From Venatoribacter cucullus (lineage in GTDB: Bacteria; Pseudomonadota; Gammaproteobacteria; Pseudomonadales; Oceanobacteraceae): a stretch of DNA of 64,000 bases. Shown here piece after piece: positions 36,199-46,036 of this stretch (its first letter is position 1; every line of letters starts with the position of its first letter). The position numbers and the translations under genes were made by a program. Below the pieces are notes generated by a model, which made no database searches, was not told where the DNA came from, and saw nothing but the letters and a program-made list of their open reading frames with translations. Location of the stretch: the NCBI RefSeq assembly GCF_016132445.1, contig NZ_CP046056.1:1488001-1552000 (forward strand), written 5' to 3'.

Positions 36199-37017
36199 TC
36201 AGCGGTTAAGCACCGGCTCCAGCAGTACCGGGCCATAGGGCTGACAGGGAATGGCCTGATACTGCTCCGGGTAATGCACACCGACAAAGTACAACCCTTC
36301 ACCCGGGGCGGTAATACCGGCCTGCTTGCGGTCGCGGGTTTGCAGTACCTCGGTCATCCATTCGACCGGCTTATGCCCTTCCCCGATCGGCAGCAAAACG
36401 CCAACGATATTGCGCACCATGTGGTACAGAAAGGCACTGGCTTCCAGTTCCAGCATGACAATATTGCCCCAGCGCTTAACCTGAATATGACGCATGGTTT
36501 TGATGGGGGATTTAGCCTGACAGTCTTTGGCGCGGAACGCCGAAAAATCGTGCTCACCCAGCAGCAGCTGAGCTGCATCGTGCATACGCTGCTCATCCAG
36601 CGGATAACGCCACCAGGTCAGTTGATCGTGCTGCAGCGCCTGCTTGGCCGGGGCATTATTAATCAGATACCGATAACGGCGGGCCTGGGCGCGAAAGCGC
36701 GCATGAAATTCATTATCCACCGCACCAACCCACTGCAACGCCACACCAGCCGGCAGATTGGTATTAACACCCATCAGCCAGCCGTAATCACTGCGGCGGG
36801 CGCTGGTATCGAAGTGGATTACCTGCCGGGTAGCGTGCACACCGGCGTCGGTGCGCCCAGCGCAGACAATATCTACCGGGTGATTGGCGACCTGTGAAAT
36901 GGCCGCTTCAAGAGCGGCCTGTACAGAGGGTTCATCGTGGTGTTTCTGGCGCTGCCAGCCGTGGAAACAAGCACCGTTGTATTCCACGACGGCAGCGTAG
37001 CGCTGCAGTTCGGCCAT
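36199..37017 (-). CDS. truA: tRNA pseudouridine(38-40) synthase
   Basis: A 272-residue enzyme making pseudouridine at positions 38-40 of tRNA anticodon stems. The catalytic aspartate is in CAGRTDAGVHATRQVIHFD (about residue 60). YNGACFHGWQRQ at the start and ASAFLYHMVRNIVGVLLPIGEG later are TruA signatures. It begins 5 bases after the stop of fimV, a linkage also known from Pseudomonas. Confidence 0.97.
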   Translation of the reverse strand: MAELQRYAAVVEYNGACFHGWQRQKHHDEPSVQAALEAAISQVANHPVDIVCAGRTDAGVHATRQVIHFDTSARRSDYGWLMGVNTNLPAGVALQWVGAVDNEFHARFRAQARRYRYLINNAPAKQALQHDQLTWWRYPLDEQRMHDAAQLLLGEHDFSAFRAKDCQAKSPIKTMRHIQVKRWGNIVMLELEASAFLYHMVRNIVGVLLPIGEGHKPVEWMTEVLQTRDRKQAGITAPGEGLYFVGVHYPEQYQAIPCQPYGPVLLEPVLNR

Positions 37018-37022
37018 TCAAA

Positions 37023-40000
37023 TCAGGCCATATTACTGAGCAAAGAACGGGCGTCGGTTTTCTGCTGGTCGCTGCCTTCCTGCATGACTTCCTGCAGCAG
37101 TTCACGCGCACCATCAAAATCTTCCATATCGATGTAGGCACGGGCCAGATCCAGCTTGGTGGCGCATTCATCGGTACCGGCGAGGAAATCAAACTCATCA
37201 TCGGCTGCAGCCAGCTGATCCAGATCGATTTCACCCGCAGCTGTTGAGTCTGCCGCCGCCGGTGCCGGTGTCACGGCAGGCCCGGCAACATCCTCTGCAG
37301 TTTCAGTCAGAGCCGGTACATCATCAAAGCTGAAATCATCAGCGGCGGTAACGGCCTCCGGCTCTTCAGTGAGGGCCGGTACATCATCCAGACTGAATTC
37401 ATCATCCAGCGAGAAAGCATCTTCCGCTTCAGCGTCTGATCCGGTTTCCAGATCATCAGACAATGCCGCCAGATCTGAACTCAGATCATCATCGGCATTC
37501 AGCGCGGCATCCAGTTCACTGTCCAAAGCAGCGAGGCCATCGGTGTCACTGGTTTCGGCGAAGCCGGCCGGCTCGTCCAAATCAAAAGACAGCTCACCCA
37601 GATCGGCATCACCTTCGGTTTCACCATCCAGCAAGGACTCCAGTGAATCCATCGCATCATCAGCCGTTGATTCAGCAGGCTCGGCCGCTGCATCAGCAAC
37701 CGGCAGCTCGAAATCCAGCAGGTCATCAGCATCGTCTTCAACAGGTACTGCGGTTTCATCTGCGGTTTCTGTTACAGAAGCAGCGGAGTCATCCAGCGAA
37801 CTGAGGTCAAATTCAAGCAGATCATCACTTTCCGCAACCACCGCCGCAACATCTTCCGCAACGTATTCCGCTGCCTCTGAGGCTGTTTCAGTATTGGCAT
37901 CATCATCCATACCGAAATCGGAAATATCAAAATCCAGACCGGTATCAGCGTTGGTGGCGACAGGCTGCGGCTCTTCTGCCGACAGCGGTGCTTCATCACC
38001 ACCAATATCAAAATCAAAGTCGAGTGCGTCATCCGCAACATCGTCCAGCCCGGCATCCAGCACCGGGACATCCGCCTCCGGGGCCGGTGAATTCAGGCTG
38101 ACAACGTCTGCTGACTCATCGGCCATATCCAGTGCATCACCGAAATCCATACCATCAGCAAACTCATCACCCAGATCGGCATCGAGATCCGGAATATCAT
38201 CATCCAGAGACAGCGCAGCCGCGGCAGCGCCACCGGTTACCGCACCGGCAATACCGGCTGCAGCAGGTTCCAGCGGTGATGACAGACGCTGGCGCATGTT
38301 ACGGGCTTCTTCAACCGCAGCACGATCACCCAATGAGGCCAGCTCAGCTTCAGCATTGGCAAAAGCACGGGCATCATCCATTTCCACGTAGACTTCCAGC
38401 AGTTTCAGACGCAGATCGGTGCGGCTGGGCTCCTGCTCAATAGCCGACTGCAGCAGATCGACAGCTTGCTCAAACTTGCCGTAAGCGATGTAAATATCAG
38501 ACTCACTGATGGCATCTTCGGTTTGGGCAACGGTTTCAAAATGTTCTTCGTGAATTTCGTCATCTGCAACCGGCGACGCCACCGCGGCGCTGCGGTTATC
38601 ACGCAGATCGTCATCATCAAAATCAAATTCATCCAGCGCATCGTCAGCCAGATCTGCGGCACTGAATTCCGCCAGTTCCTGCTCATCAAAGCTGTCGTCT
38701 TCCGCCGCAGCTGCTTCTTTGCGCTTTTTCAGCACACGCACCAGCAGCAGTACCAGCAACAGCAGCAAGGCTGCCGCTGCGGCCGGAATCAGCGGGTTGG
38801 CCATCAGCTCGTCCAGCAAGGTCGGCTGCGGACGCTGCTGTTGTTCCTGTTCGGCAATCATGGCCGCAATGCGGTCGCGACGGGCTTTGGCTTCTGCTGC
38901 TTCACGGGCAGCAATGGCTTCTGCGCTTTCTTCTGTGGTCGCTGCGGTGCCATCTTCAACAGCACCTTCAGCAACAGCACCTTCAGCACCGGCTTCTGCC
39001 GCAGGAGCTGTGTAATTGAAATCAACCGCGGCCGGCTCAGCAGCACCCGCTTCGGTTTCTGTACCAGCGGCTTCGGTTTCGTTAACAGGCGCAGCGGCCT
39101 CAGCAGCTGCCTCCTGCTGCGGTACCTGCATACCCGCCAGCTGGTCATCTTTCAGGCTGATCAGACGCTGCAGGGTATTAATCTGTTCTTCCAGCGCTTC
39201 CAGACGTTTGCGCAGCTCTTCGTTTTCACGACGACCCTTGTCAACATTTTCCAACGCAATGGCGAGATCATTTTCCAGTGCCTGCTGACGATCAGAGCCC
39301 AGTCCACCAGCAATTTCACCGCCGGCAGCGGCTGATTCAGCTTCTTCGGCACCAGCAGACAGCAAGCGGACTTCACCACCCTCTTTGCCTGCTTTGGCAA
39401 CCGGTGCATCAGCACCCCGGCCGGTTGCATCGACCTGGGCTACGCCCGGCTGCAACGCACGGTTCTGACGGGCAACTTCCGCTACCGCCTGAGTAAAAGC
39501 AACGGCACGAACGGCTTCTGCATCGGGAATGCGCAACACCTGATGGCTTTTCAGGCGGTTGATATTGCCACCGATAAAGGCATCGGGATTCTGTTGTTGC
39601 AGGGCGATCATCATTTGCTGCGCAGTAATGGCAGCAGATGGACGGGTCTGCAGTGCGATATCCCACAGGGTATCGTCTTTTTTCACTTTGTAGGTACCGG
39701 CAGCGGCCGGTTCTGAGTCCCAGCGATTCACCGCTGCCGGGGCTGACTGCACCGGTACATCGACCGTTTCAGTAACAGCGGCCGGGGCTTTTACCGCAGG
39801 CTGATAGCTGGTTTCTTCAAATACCGGAGGATCGAGCAGCACCGTGTATTCACGCAGTACACGGCCGGATGGCCAGTTCAGCTCAATCAGGAAATTCAGA
39901 AAGGGTTCGTTCACCGGCTCACGCGATGACAGAACAATACGGTTGTTTTCTACTTTGAAGGCGATGCTGGTCAGGAAAAATTCACGCTCAACGCCGGCCC

Positions 40001-40202
40001 GTTCAAAATCGGCCTGGCTGGCCAGGGCGGGTTTGATTTCCCACTCGGTTAAGCCTTTGCTGTCGACCAGTTCAATTTCTGCACGCAACGGCTGATTCAA
40101 TGCCGATTGCAGTGTTAATTCACCCAGACCCAGCGCCAATAACTGAGAAGAGGCTGTCAATCCACCGGCTGCCACGAGGATATTAGCAATTAGGCGCTTC
40201 AT
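37023..40202 (-). CDS. fimV: FimV-family pilus assembly/polar hub protein
   Basis: A 1059-residue protein with a signal peptide (MKRLIANILVAAGGLTASSQLLA), the FimV N-terminal domain (LGLGELTLQSALNQPLRAEIEL), and a LysM domain around residues 165-230 (YKVKKDDTLWDIALQTRP...). A coiled coil follows (about residues 305-355), then one transmembrane helix (PAAAAALLLLLVLLLVRVL). A very acidic Asp/Glu/Ala-rich cytoplasmic region with TPR-like helices makes up the rest, ending in CATKLDLARAYIDMEDFDGARELLQEVM. In Pseudomonas it organises type IV pili and type II secretion at the pole. The acidic region is highly repetitive in composition (FDFDDDDL, LDFDIS, LDDDIPDLDADLGDEF). Confidence 0.95.
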   Translation of the reverse strand: MKRLIANILVAAGGLTASSQLLALGLGELTLQSALNQPLRAEIELVDSKGLTEWEIKPALASQADFERAGVEREFFLTSIAFKVENNRIVLSSREPVNEPFLNFLIELNWPSGRVLREYTVLLDPPVFEETSYQPAVKAPAAVTETVDVPVQSAPAAVNRWDSEPAAAGTYKVKKDDTLWDIALQTRPSAAITAQQMMIALQQQNPDAFIGGNINRLKSHQVLRIPDAEAVRAVAFTQAVAEVARQNRALQPGVAQVDATGRGADAPVAKAGKEGGEVRLLSAGAEEAESAAAGGEIAGGLGSDRQQALENDLAIALENVDKGRRENEELRKRLEALEEQINTLQRLISLKDDQLAGMQVPQQEAAAEAAAPVNETEAAGTETEAGAAEPAAVDFNYTAPAAEAGAEGAVAEGAVEDGTAATTEESAEAIAAREAAEAKARRDRIAAMIAEQEQQQRPQPTLLDELMANPLIPAAAAALLLLLVLLLVRVLKKRKEAAAAEDDSFDEQELAEFSAADLADDALDEFDFDDDDLRDNRSAAVASPVADDEIHEEHFETVAQTEDAISESDIYIAYGKFEQAVDLLQSAIEQEPSRTDLRLKLLEVYVEMDDARAFANAEAELASLGDRAAVEEARNMRQRLSSPLEPAAAGIAGAVTGGAAAAALSLDDDIPDLDADLGDEFADGMDFGDALDMADESADVVSLNSPAPEADVPVLDAGLDDVADDALDFDFDIGGDEAPLSAEEPQPVATNADTGLDFDISDFGMDDDANTETASEAAEYVAEDVAAVVAESDDLLEFDLSSLDDSAASVTETADETAVPVEDDADDLLDFELPVADAAAEPAESTADDAMDSLESLLDGETEGDADLGELSFDLDEPAGFAETSDTDGLAALDSELDAALNADDDLSSDLAALSDDLETGSDAEAEDAFSLDDEFSLDDVPALTEEPEAVTAADDFSFDDVPALTETAEDVAGPAVTPAPAAADSTAAGEIDLDQLAAADDEFDFLAGTDECATKLDLARAYIDMEDFDGARELLQEVMQEGSDQQKTDARSLLSNMA

Positions 40203-40415
40203 TGATGCTTCCTTGTTGTCACGGCGATTCTTCGCCCCGTATTGTTTTTGAACAATGTCGTCGAGATATTCCTAACCCAGCTTACTTATAGATTCCGTTC
40301 ATAAGCCGGCTAAGTATCAAATATAAAACTGCTTTGCGCAATGTTTTGCCCGGGGCAACCTTTATAAATGCGATACGAAAGAAAGAGTTAGGTCACATTT
40401 TGGAGAAGTTGAATG

Positions 40416-40442
40416 AAAAACGGGGCACAGCGCCCCGTTTTT
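40416..40442. terminator. Rho-independent terminator after asd
   Basis: AAAAACGGGGC-ACAGC-GCCCCGTTTTT is a symmetric GC stem with A and T runs on both sides. It lies 20 bases after the asd stop on the minus strand and can work in both directions. It separates asd from fimV. Confidence 0.92.
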
Positions 40443-40462
40443 GGTTACTGCAAAACCTGTAA

Positions 40463-41584
40463 TCAGGCTGCCAGCAGGATGCGCAGCATACGGCGCAGCG
40501 GTTCGGCCGCGCCCCATAACAGCTGATCACCCACAGTAAACGCCGAGATGTATTCCGGGCCCATATTCAGCTTACGGATACGCCCCACCGGAATACTCAG
40601 GGTGCCGGTTACCTTGGCTGGCGTCAGCTCTTTCATGCTGGCATCACGCTCGTTCGGGATTACTTTCACCCAATCGTTATGGCCGGCAATAATGGCTTCG
40701 ATTTCGGCCAGCGGCAGATCTTTATTCAGCTTGATGGTCAGCGCCTGGCTGTGACAACGCATAGCCCCGACACGCACACACAGACCGTCAATCGGAATCT
40801 GCTGGTCGCTGCGGCCCATAATCTTATTGGCTTCTACCTGCGCCTTCCACTCTTCACGGCTCTGACCCGAGGCCAGCTGCGAATCAATGTAAGGAATCAG
40901 GCTGCCGGCCAGCGGCACACCAAACTGTTCGGTCGGCATGGCGTCGCTGCGGATAAACTCTGCCACCTGACGATCGATATCCAGAATTGCTGAGGCCGGA
41001 TTCTCCAGCTTGTCCTGCACATTGCCGTGTACCGCACCCATCTGCGCAATCAGTTCACGCATGTTCTGCGCACCGGCACCGGAAGCGGCCTGATACGTCT
41101 GCGGTGCAACCCACTCCACCAGACCTTTCTCAAACAGACCACCAATGGCCAGCAGCATCAGGCTGACCGTGCAGTTGCCACCAACATAGGTTTTAACGCC
41201 GTTGCTGATACCGTCTTTAATCACGTTCAGGTTGACCGGATCCAGGATGATGATGGCGTCATCGGCCATGCGCAGTGAAGACGCCGCGTCGATCCAGTAA
41301 CCATTCCAGCCGGCTTCACGCAGCTTGGGATACACTTCTTTAGTGTAATCACCACCCTGACAGGTGATGATGATATCCAGTGCTTTCAGCGCATCGAGAT
41401 CAAAGGCATCTTCCAGCAGACCACAGTCTTTGCCGCCGAACTGCGGTGCCGCCTTACCTTTCTGGGAGGTGGTAAAAAACACCGGCTGAATCAGGTCGAA
41501 GTCACGCTCTTCTTCCATACGCTGCATCAGCACGGAACCTACCATGCCGCGCCAGCCTACCAGACCCACTTTTTGCACAGACAT
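40463..41584 (-). CDS. asd: Aspartate-semialdehyde dehydrogenase
   Basis: A 373-residue NADPH enzyme that makes aspartate semialdehyde for lysine, threonine, methionine and diaminopimelate synthesis. The nucleotide fold is [14 protein letters not shown]; the catalytic Cys is in [19 protein letters not shown] and the His in [16 protein letters not shown] start at the ATG at 41584 ([10 protein letters not shown]), 2 bases after the leuB stop, with AGAGG about 7 bases upstream, instead of the TTG at 41590. An asd-leuB pair is common in pseudomonads. Confidence 0.96.
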   Translation of the reverse strand: MSVQKVGLVGWRGMVGSVLMQRMEEERDFDLIQPVFFTTSQKGKAAPQFGGKDCGLLEDAFDLDALKALDIIITCQGGDYTKEVYPKLREAGWNGYWIDAASSLRMADDAIIILDPVNLNVIKDGISNGVKTYVGGNCTVSLMLLAIGGLFEKGLVEWVAPQTYQAASGAGAQNMRELIAQMGAVHGNVQDKLENPASAILDIDRQVAEFIRSDAMPTEQFGVPLAGSLIPYIDSQLASGQSREEWKAQVEANKIMGRSDQQIPIDGLCVRVGAMRCHSQALTIKLNKDLPLAEIEAIIAGHNDWVKVIPNERDASMKELTPAKVTGTLSIPVGRIRKLNMGPEYISAFTVGDQLLWGAAEPLRRMLRILLAA

Positions 41585-41586
41585 AA

Positions 41587-42672
41587 TCAAACCTCTTGCA
41601 GGGCAGCCAAAACCGCTGCACCCATTTCTTGTGTATTCACCCGGGTCATACCTTCAGACCAGATATCACCGGTACGCAGACCTTGATCCAGCACGTTGCT
41701 GACCGCGGCTTCAATGGCATCCGCAGCCGCTGCTGCATTCAGAGAATACCGCAGCATCATAGCCGCTGACAAAATCGTGGCCAGCGGGTTAGCGATGCCC
41801 TTGCCGGCGATATCCGGTGCAGAACCGTGACACGGCTCGTACATACCCTTGTTGTTCTTGTCCAGCGACGCTGACGGCAACATACCGATAGAACCGGTCA
41901 GCATGGCAGCAGCATCCGACAGAATATCGCCGAACAGGTTGCCGGTGACCATCACATCGAACTGCTTCGGCGCACGCACCAGCTGCATAGCGGCGTTATC
42001 AACGTACATGTGAGAAACCTCAACGTCCGGATAATCTTTGGCCACTTCGTTCACAATCTCACGCCACAGCACCGTCACTTCCAGCACGTTGGCTTTGTCG
42101 ACTGAGCACAGCTTTTTACCGCGTTTCTGCGCGGCTTCAAATGCCACTTTAGCGATACGACGGATTTCGCTTTCGCTGTAGACGTCGGTGTTGTAACCCT
42201 GACGTTCGCCATTTTCCAGCGTGCGGATACCACGCGGCTGACCGAAATAAATACCACCGGTCAGTTCGCGCACAATCAGAATATCCAGACCAGAAACCAC
42301 TTCAGGCTTCAGGGTAGAAGCGGCCGCCAGTTGCGGATACAGAATGGCCGGACGCAGGTTGGCAAACAGCTCCAGACCACCGCGCAGACCAAGCAGACCT
42401 TTTTCCGGGCGCAATTCACGATCCGGCAGCGTGTCCCACTTCGGACCACCCACCGCACCAAGCAGAATGGCGTCGGCCGCGCGGGCTTGTTCCATGGTCA
42501 CTTCCGGCAGTGGTTTGCCGTGCACATCATACGCAGCGCCACCCAGCAGGCCTTCTTCCATGGCCAGACCCAGGCCGAATCTGGCGTTCACAACATCGAG
42601 AACCTTAACGGCTTCGGCAACGATTTCCGGGCCAATACCATCGCCCGGCAGAACCAGTACTTTCTTAGACAT
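41587..42672 (-). CDS. leuB: 3-isopropylmalate dehydrogenase
   Basis: A 361-residue NAD-dependent decarboxylating dehydrogenase, the third step of leucine synthesis. Visible motifs: [20 protein letters not shown], the [11 protein letters not shown] block, [14 protein letters not shown], and the metal-site [26 protein letters not shown]. The ATG at 42672 is preferred over the TTG at 42678. A 206-base gap holding a structured repeat separates it from leuD upstream. Confidence 0.97.
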   Translation of the reverse strand: MSKKVLVLPGDGIGPEIVAEAVKVLDVVNARFGLGLAMEEGLLGGAAYDVHGKPLPEVTMEQARAADAILLGAVGGPKWDTLPDRELRPEKGLLGLRGGLELFANLRPAILYPQLAAASTLKPEVVSGLDILIVRELTGGIYFGQPRGIRTLENGERQGYNTDVYSESEIRRIAKVAFEAAQKRGKKLCSVDKANVLEVTVLWREIVNEVAKDYPDVEVSHMYVDNAAMQLVRAPKQFDVMVTGNLFGDILSDAAAMLTGSIGMLPSASLDKNNKGMYEPCHGSAPDIAGKGIANPLATILSAAMMLRYSLNAAAAADAIEAAVSNVLDQGLRTGDIWSEGMTRVNTQEMGAAVLAALQEV

Positions 42673-42723
42673 ACTCAATCTCTTTTAAATCAGAATTAGG
42701 TTTCAGTGCCGTAAGGGCTATTG

Positions 42724-42818
42724 CCCGGAAGTTACCGCGCTGACTCGCCGTAAACCCATCCCTGGGGGCTCGAGTGCGCCATCCATGGCGCACACGGTCA
42801 GCACGACAATCTTCCGGG
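42724..42818. repeat. Nested inverted-repeat element between leuD and leuB
   Basis: Three inverted repeats are nested in 95 bases: CCCGGAAG (42724-42731) with CTTCCGGG (42811-42818); GCTGAC (42739-42744) with GTCAGC (42797-42802); and a hairpin GTGCGCC-ATCCAT-GGCGCAC at 42774-42793. No T-run follows, so it is not a standard terminator. The pattern resembles intergenic palindromic elements that I recall from other marine gammaproteobacteria, but there is only this copy in the window. Confidence 0.7.
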
Positions 42819-42878
42819 CCGCCCTACGTCAGCCGAAGTATTCGATACAGCGCTGCTTATTCGGGCAGCTCAATAAAC

Positions 42879-43517
42879 TCAGGCAAACAACCAGGGAGCA
42901 ACTGTTTTACGCTTCTCTTCATAAGCCCGGATCGCGTCCGCATCCTGCAAAGTCAGGCCGATATCATCGAGGCCATTCAGCAGGCAGTGCTTACGGAACG
43001 CATCCACTTCAAAGCCATATTCTTTGCCATCCGGTGTACGCACGACCTGCGCTTCCAAGTCCACGGTCAGCTGGTAGCCTTCGTTGGCTTCTACCGCCTT
43101 GAACAGCTCATCAACGCTCTTCTCATCCAACACGATCGGCAACAAGCCGTTCTTGAAGCTGTTATTGAAGAAAATGTCGGCGTAGCTTGGCGCGATAATG
43201 GCACGGAAACCGAAGTCTTCCAGCGCCCAGGGCGCGTGTTCACGGCTGGAGCCGCACCCAAAGTTTTCGCGCGCCAGCAGCACCGAGGCGCCCTGATAAC
43301 GCGGCTTATTCAGTACAAAATCGGGGTTCAGCGGACGACCGGTGTTATCCGCGTCCGGCTGACCTTCGTCCAGGTAACGCAGTTCATCGAACAGGTTCGG
43401 GCCGAAGCCGGAACGCTTGATCGACTTCAGGAACTGCTTCGGAATGATCATATCGGTATCGATATTCGGGCGATCCATCGGAGCCACGATACCGGTGTGT
43501 ACGGTAAATGCTTTCAT
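42879..43517 (-). CDS. leuD: 3-isopropylmalate dehydratase small subunit
   Basis: A 212-residue swivelling-domain subunit of the isopropylmalate isomerase. Family blocks: [21 protein letters not shown] near the start and [20 protein letters not shown] in the middle, then [22 protein letters not shown] start at ATG 43517 with AGAGGG upstream; the longer frame adds five residues. leuC lies 11 bases upstream. Confidence 0.97.
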   Translation of the reverse strand: MKAFTVHTGIVAPMDRPNIDTDMIIPKQFLKSIKRSGFGPNLFDELRYLDEGQPDADNTGRPLNPDFVLNKPRYQGASVLLARENFGCGSSREHAPWALEDFGFRAIIAPSYADIFFNNSFKNGLLPIVLDEKSVDELFKAVEANEGYQLTVDLEAQVVRTPDGKEYGFEVDAFRKHCLLNGLDDIGLTLQDADAIRAYEEKRKTVAPWLFA

Positions 43518-43528
43518 GCTCTGCCCTC

Positions 43529-44947
43529 TCAAAATTCACGCACGTCAACAAAGTGACCGGCAATGGCTGCAGCCGCTGCCATCGCCGGGCTGACCAGGTG
43601 CGTACGGCCACCGTAGCCCTGACGGCCTTCGAAGTTACGGTTGGAGGTGGACGCGCAATGCTCACCGTTGCCCAGTTTGTCGGCGTTCATCGCCAGACAC
43701 ATGGAGCAACCCGGCTCACGCCATTCGAAACCGGCTTCAAGGAAAATCTTGTCCAGACCTTCTTGTTCCGCCTGTTCTTTCACCAGACCAGAACCCGGAA
43801 CCACCAGCGCCTGCTTAATGGTGCCCGCCACCTTACGGCCTTTGGCCACTGCCGCAGCGGCGCGCAGGTCTTCGATACGGGAGTTGGTGCAGGAACCGAT
43901 GAACACACGGTCCAGCTGAATGCTGGTCATTGGCTGACCGGCTTGCAGCCCCATGTACTCGTAGGCACGCTTGAACGCCGAGCGCTCCACGTCGTCTTTG
44001 GCATCGTCCAGCGTCGGTACGGTAGCGTCGACGGTGGTCACCATCTCGGGTGAGGTACCCCAGGTGACTTGTGGCTTGATGTCTTCGGCACGGATTTCGA
44101 CGATCTTGTCGAATTTGGCATCGTCGTCAGACACCAGATCCTTCCACGCTTCCAGTGCCATCTCCCAGTGCGCGCCTTTCGGAGCGTACGGGCGGCCTTT
44201 CACGTACTCAGCGGTTTTTTCATCAAACGCCACCAGGCCGACACGGGCACCGGCTTCAATGGCCATGTTGCACATGGTCATACGGGCTTCCATGCTCAGC
44301 GAACGAATGGCAGAGCCACCAAATTCCATCGCCGTGCCGTTACCGCCGGCAGTACCGATCACACCAATGATGTGCAGCACCACGTCTTTACCGGTAATGC
44401 CTTTACCCAGCTCACCCTCAACACGGATCAGCAGGTTTTTCATCTTGCGCTGAATCAGACACTGAGTGGCCAGCACGTGCTCCACTTCAGACGTGCCGAT
44501 ACCGTGCGCCAGTGCCGCAAATGCGCCATGAGTCGCGGTATGGGAATCGCCACACACCACGGTCATACCCGGCAGAGTGGCGCCCTGCTCAGGTCCGACC
44601 ACGTGCACAATGCCCTGACGCTTGTCGGCCATTTTGAATTCGGTAATGCCGAAGTAATCGCAGTTTTCATCCAGGGTTCTTACCTGAATACGGGAAACCG
44701 GGTCTTTGATGCCGTCAATGCCCGCTTCACGTTCGCCTTTATCGGTCGACACGTTATGGTCGGGAGTGGCCAGGTTGGCATCCAGACGCCACGGCTTACG
44801 GCCGGCAATGCGCAGACCTTCAAAGGCCTGCGGCGAGGTGACTTCGTGCAGCAACTGGCGGTCGATGTAAATGAGCGCCGTACCATCATCACGCTGTTTA
44901 ACAACGTGCTGATCCCAGAGTTTGTCGTACAGGGTTTTCCCAGCCAT
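43529..44947 (-). CDS. leuC: 3-isopropylmalate dehydratase large subunit
   Basis: A 472-residue aconitase-family [4Fe-4S] enzyme. The iron-sulfur cysteines are seen in [13 protein letters not shown] and in [14 protein letters not shown]. Substrate-site phrases [33 protein letters not shown] are intact. It is the first gene of the leuC-leuD-leuB-asd run and faces a divergent LysR gene, so it is probably controlled from the 127-base shared intergenic region. Confidence 0.97.
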   Translation of the reverse strand: MAGKTLYDKLWDQHVVKQRDDGTALIYIDRQLLHEVTSPQAFEGLRIAGRKPWRLDANLATPDHNVSTDKGEREAGIDGIKDPVSRIQVRTLDENCDYFGITEFKMADKRQGIVHVVGPEQGATLPGMTVVCGDSHTATHGAFAALAHGIGTSEVEHVLATQCLIQRKMKNLLIRVEGELGKGITGKDVVLHIIGVIGTAGGNGTAMEFGGSAIRSLSMEARMTMCNMAIEAGARVGLVAFDEKTAEYVKGRPYAPKGAHWEMALEAWKDLVSDDDAKFDKIVEIRAEDIKPQVTWGTSPEMVTTVDATVPTLDDAKDDVERSAFKRAYEYMGLQAGQPMTSIQLDRVFIGSCTNSRIEDLRAAAAVAKGRKVAGTIKQALVVPGSGLVKEQAEQEGLDKIFLEAGFEWREPGCSMCLAMNADKLGNGEHCASTSNRNFEGRQGYGGRTHLVSPAMAAAAAIAGHFVDVREF

Positions 44948-45042
44948 CGGGATGTCCTCTTGTTCATCAGACTAACGGTTTTTGATTGCCTCAGAATACG
45001 CCATCTGCTAAACAACTCAAATTCATAATTTTCCTGATATTC

Positions 45043-45057
45043 ATTCCATTCGGGAAT
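45043..45057. promoter_or_regulatory. Candidate LysR-type regulator box
   Basis: ATTCC-N5-GGAAT is a perfect dyad with the T-N11-A spacing (T45044, A45056) expected for a LysR-type operator. It lies 17 bases before the LysR gene and about 96 bases from leuC, where autoregulation and control of the leucine genes could occur. No binding evidence exists here. Confidence 0.45.
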
Positions 45058-45074
45058 CCAAATGGCAGTACACT

Positions 45075-45965
45075 ATGGATACACAATCCTTACGGGCCTT
45101 TCTGGCCGTGGCCGAACACCAGTCGTTCTCGCAGGCGGCAGAACACTTGCATTTAACCCAGTCAGCGGTCAGCAAACGCATTCAGCAACTGGAGCAGCAG
45201 CTGAACACGCCGCTGTTTGACCGCCACAACCGCACCATCAGTCTGACGGAAGCCGGACATGCACTGCTCCCGCGCGCCCGGCAAATTCTGGACCTGGTCG
45301 CCGACACCGAGCAGGAACTGCACAGCTTCGACAGCGAAGTTACAGGCACCCTGTCGCTGGCCACCAGCCACCATATTGGCTTACACCGGCTGCCGCCGGT
45401 GCTGCGCGAATTCACCGCCCGCTATCCGGCCGCTCAGCTCAACCTCAGTTTTATGGGGTCGGAACGTGCCTATCAGGCCATCGCCCTGCGCCAGGTCGAA
45501 CTGGCCCTGACCACACTGGATGAACAGCTGAATCAATCCCTGTCTGACAGCATTGAGGCGCTGCCACTCTGGCAGGACGATATGCTGTGCGTGTGTGCAC
45601 CGGATCATCCCTTAACCCGCCGGCACAAAGTGACGTTGCAGGATCTGGCCGCGACCCCGGCGATTTTGCCGGAAGCCGACACCATTACCTTCCAGCTGGT
45701 CGAGCGGTTATTCCGTAACGCCGGGCTGATGCTGCACGCGCCGATGCCGACCAATTATCTGGAAACCATCAAAATGATGGTGTCGGTGGGCATGGGCTGG
45801 AGCGTACTGCCCCGCACCATGCTCGACAACAGCCTGCAGCCACTGCTCTGGCCCGGGCCGCCGCTGCAGCGTTCACTGGGGCTGATTCATCTGCGCGCCC
45901 GCACGCTCAGCAATGCAGCGCGGGCCTTTATGGCGATTTTGCAGCAGCAATGTCCGGGTGCTTGA
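45075..45965 (+). CDS. LysR-family transcriptional regulator
   Basis: A 296-residue regulator with an N-terminal winged helix-turn-helix (SLRAFLAVAEHQSFSQAAEHLHLTQSAVSKRIQQLEQQLNTPLFDR) and a periplasmic-binding-like effector domain. Its divergent position next to leuC matches a LysR gene next to leuC in Pseudomonas, so control of leucine synthesis is likely (inference). The effector is unknown. Confidence 0.9.
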   Translation: MDTQSLRAFLAVAEHQSFSQAAEHLHLTQSAVSKRIQQLEQQLNTPLFDRHNRTISLTEAGHALLPRARQILDLVADTEQELHSFDSEVTGTLSLATSHHIGLHRLPPVLREFTARYPAAQLNLSFMGSERAYQAIALRQVELALTTLDEQLNQSLSDSIEALPLWQDDMLCVCAPDHPLTRRHKVTLQDLAATPAILPEADTITFQLVERLFRNAGLMLHAPMPTNYLETIKMMVSVGMGWSVLPRTMLDNSLQPLLWPGPPLQRSLGLIHLRARTLSNAARAFMAILQQQCPGA

Positions 45966-46036
45966 CACAAAACAACGCGGGTTCATCATCGGGTCGTTAA
46001 GGTACTGATATAAACAGGCCAAACAGGAGCAGGCTT

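Noticed and set aside
37369-38391. 340-residue Ser/Ala-rich frame opposite fimV
   Set aside because: Arises because the acidic Asp/Ala-rich FimV region is open on the other strand; composition is extreme and no start signal is seen.
42774-42793. GTGCGCC/GGCGCAC hairpin as a terminator of leuD
   Set aside because: No T-run follows on either strand, and it is nested in a larger inverted-repeat element.
45962-46014. TTGACA at 45962 and TATAAA at 46009 as a promoter pair for the usp gene
   Set aside because: The spacing between them is 41 bases, far from the 16-18 needed, and neither has a good partner.
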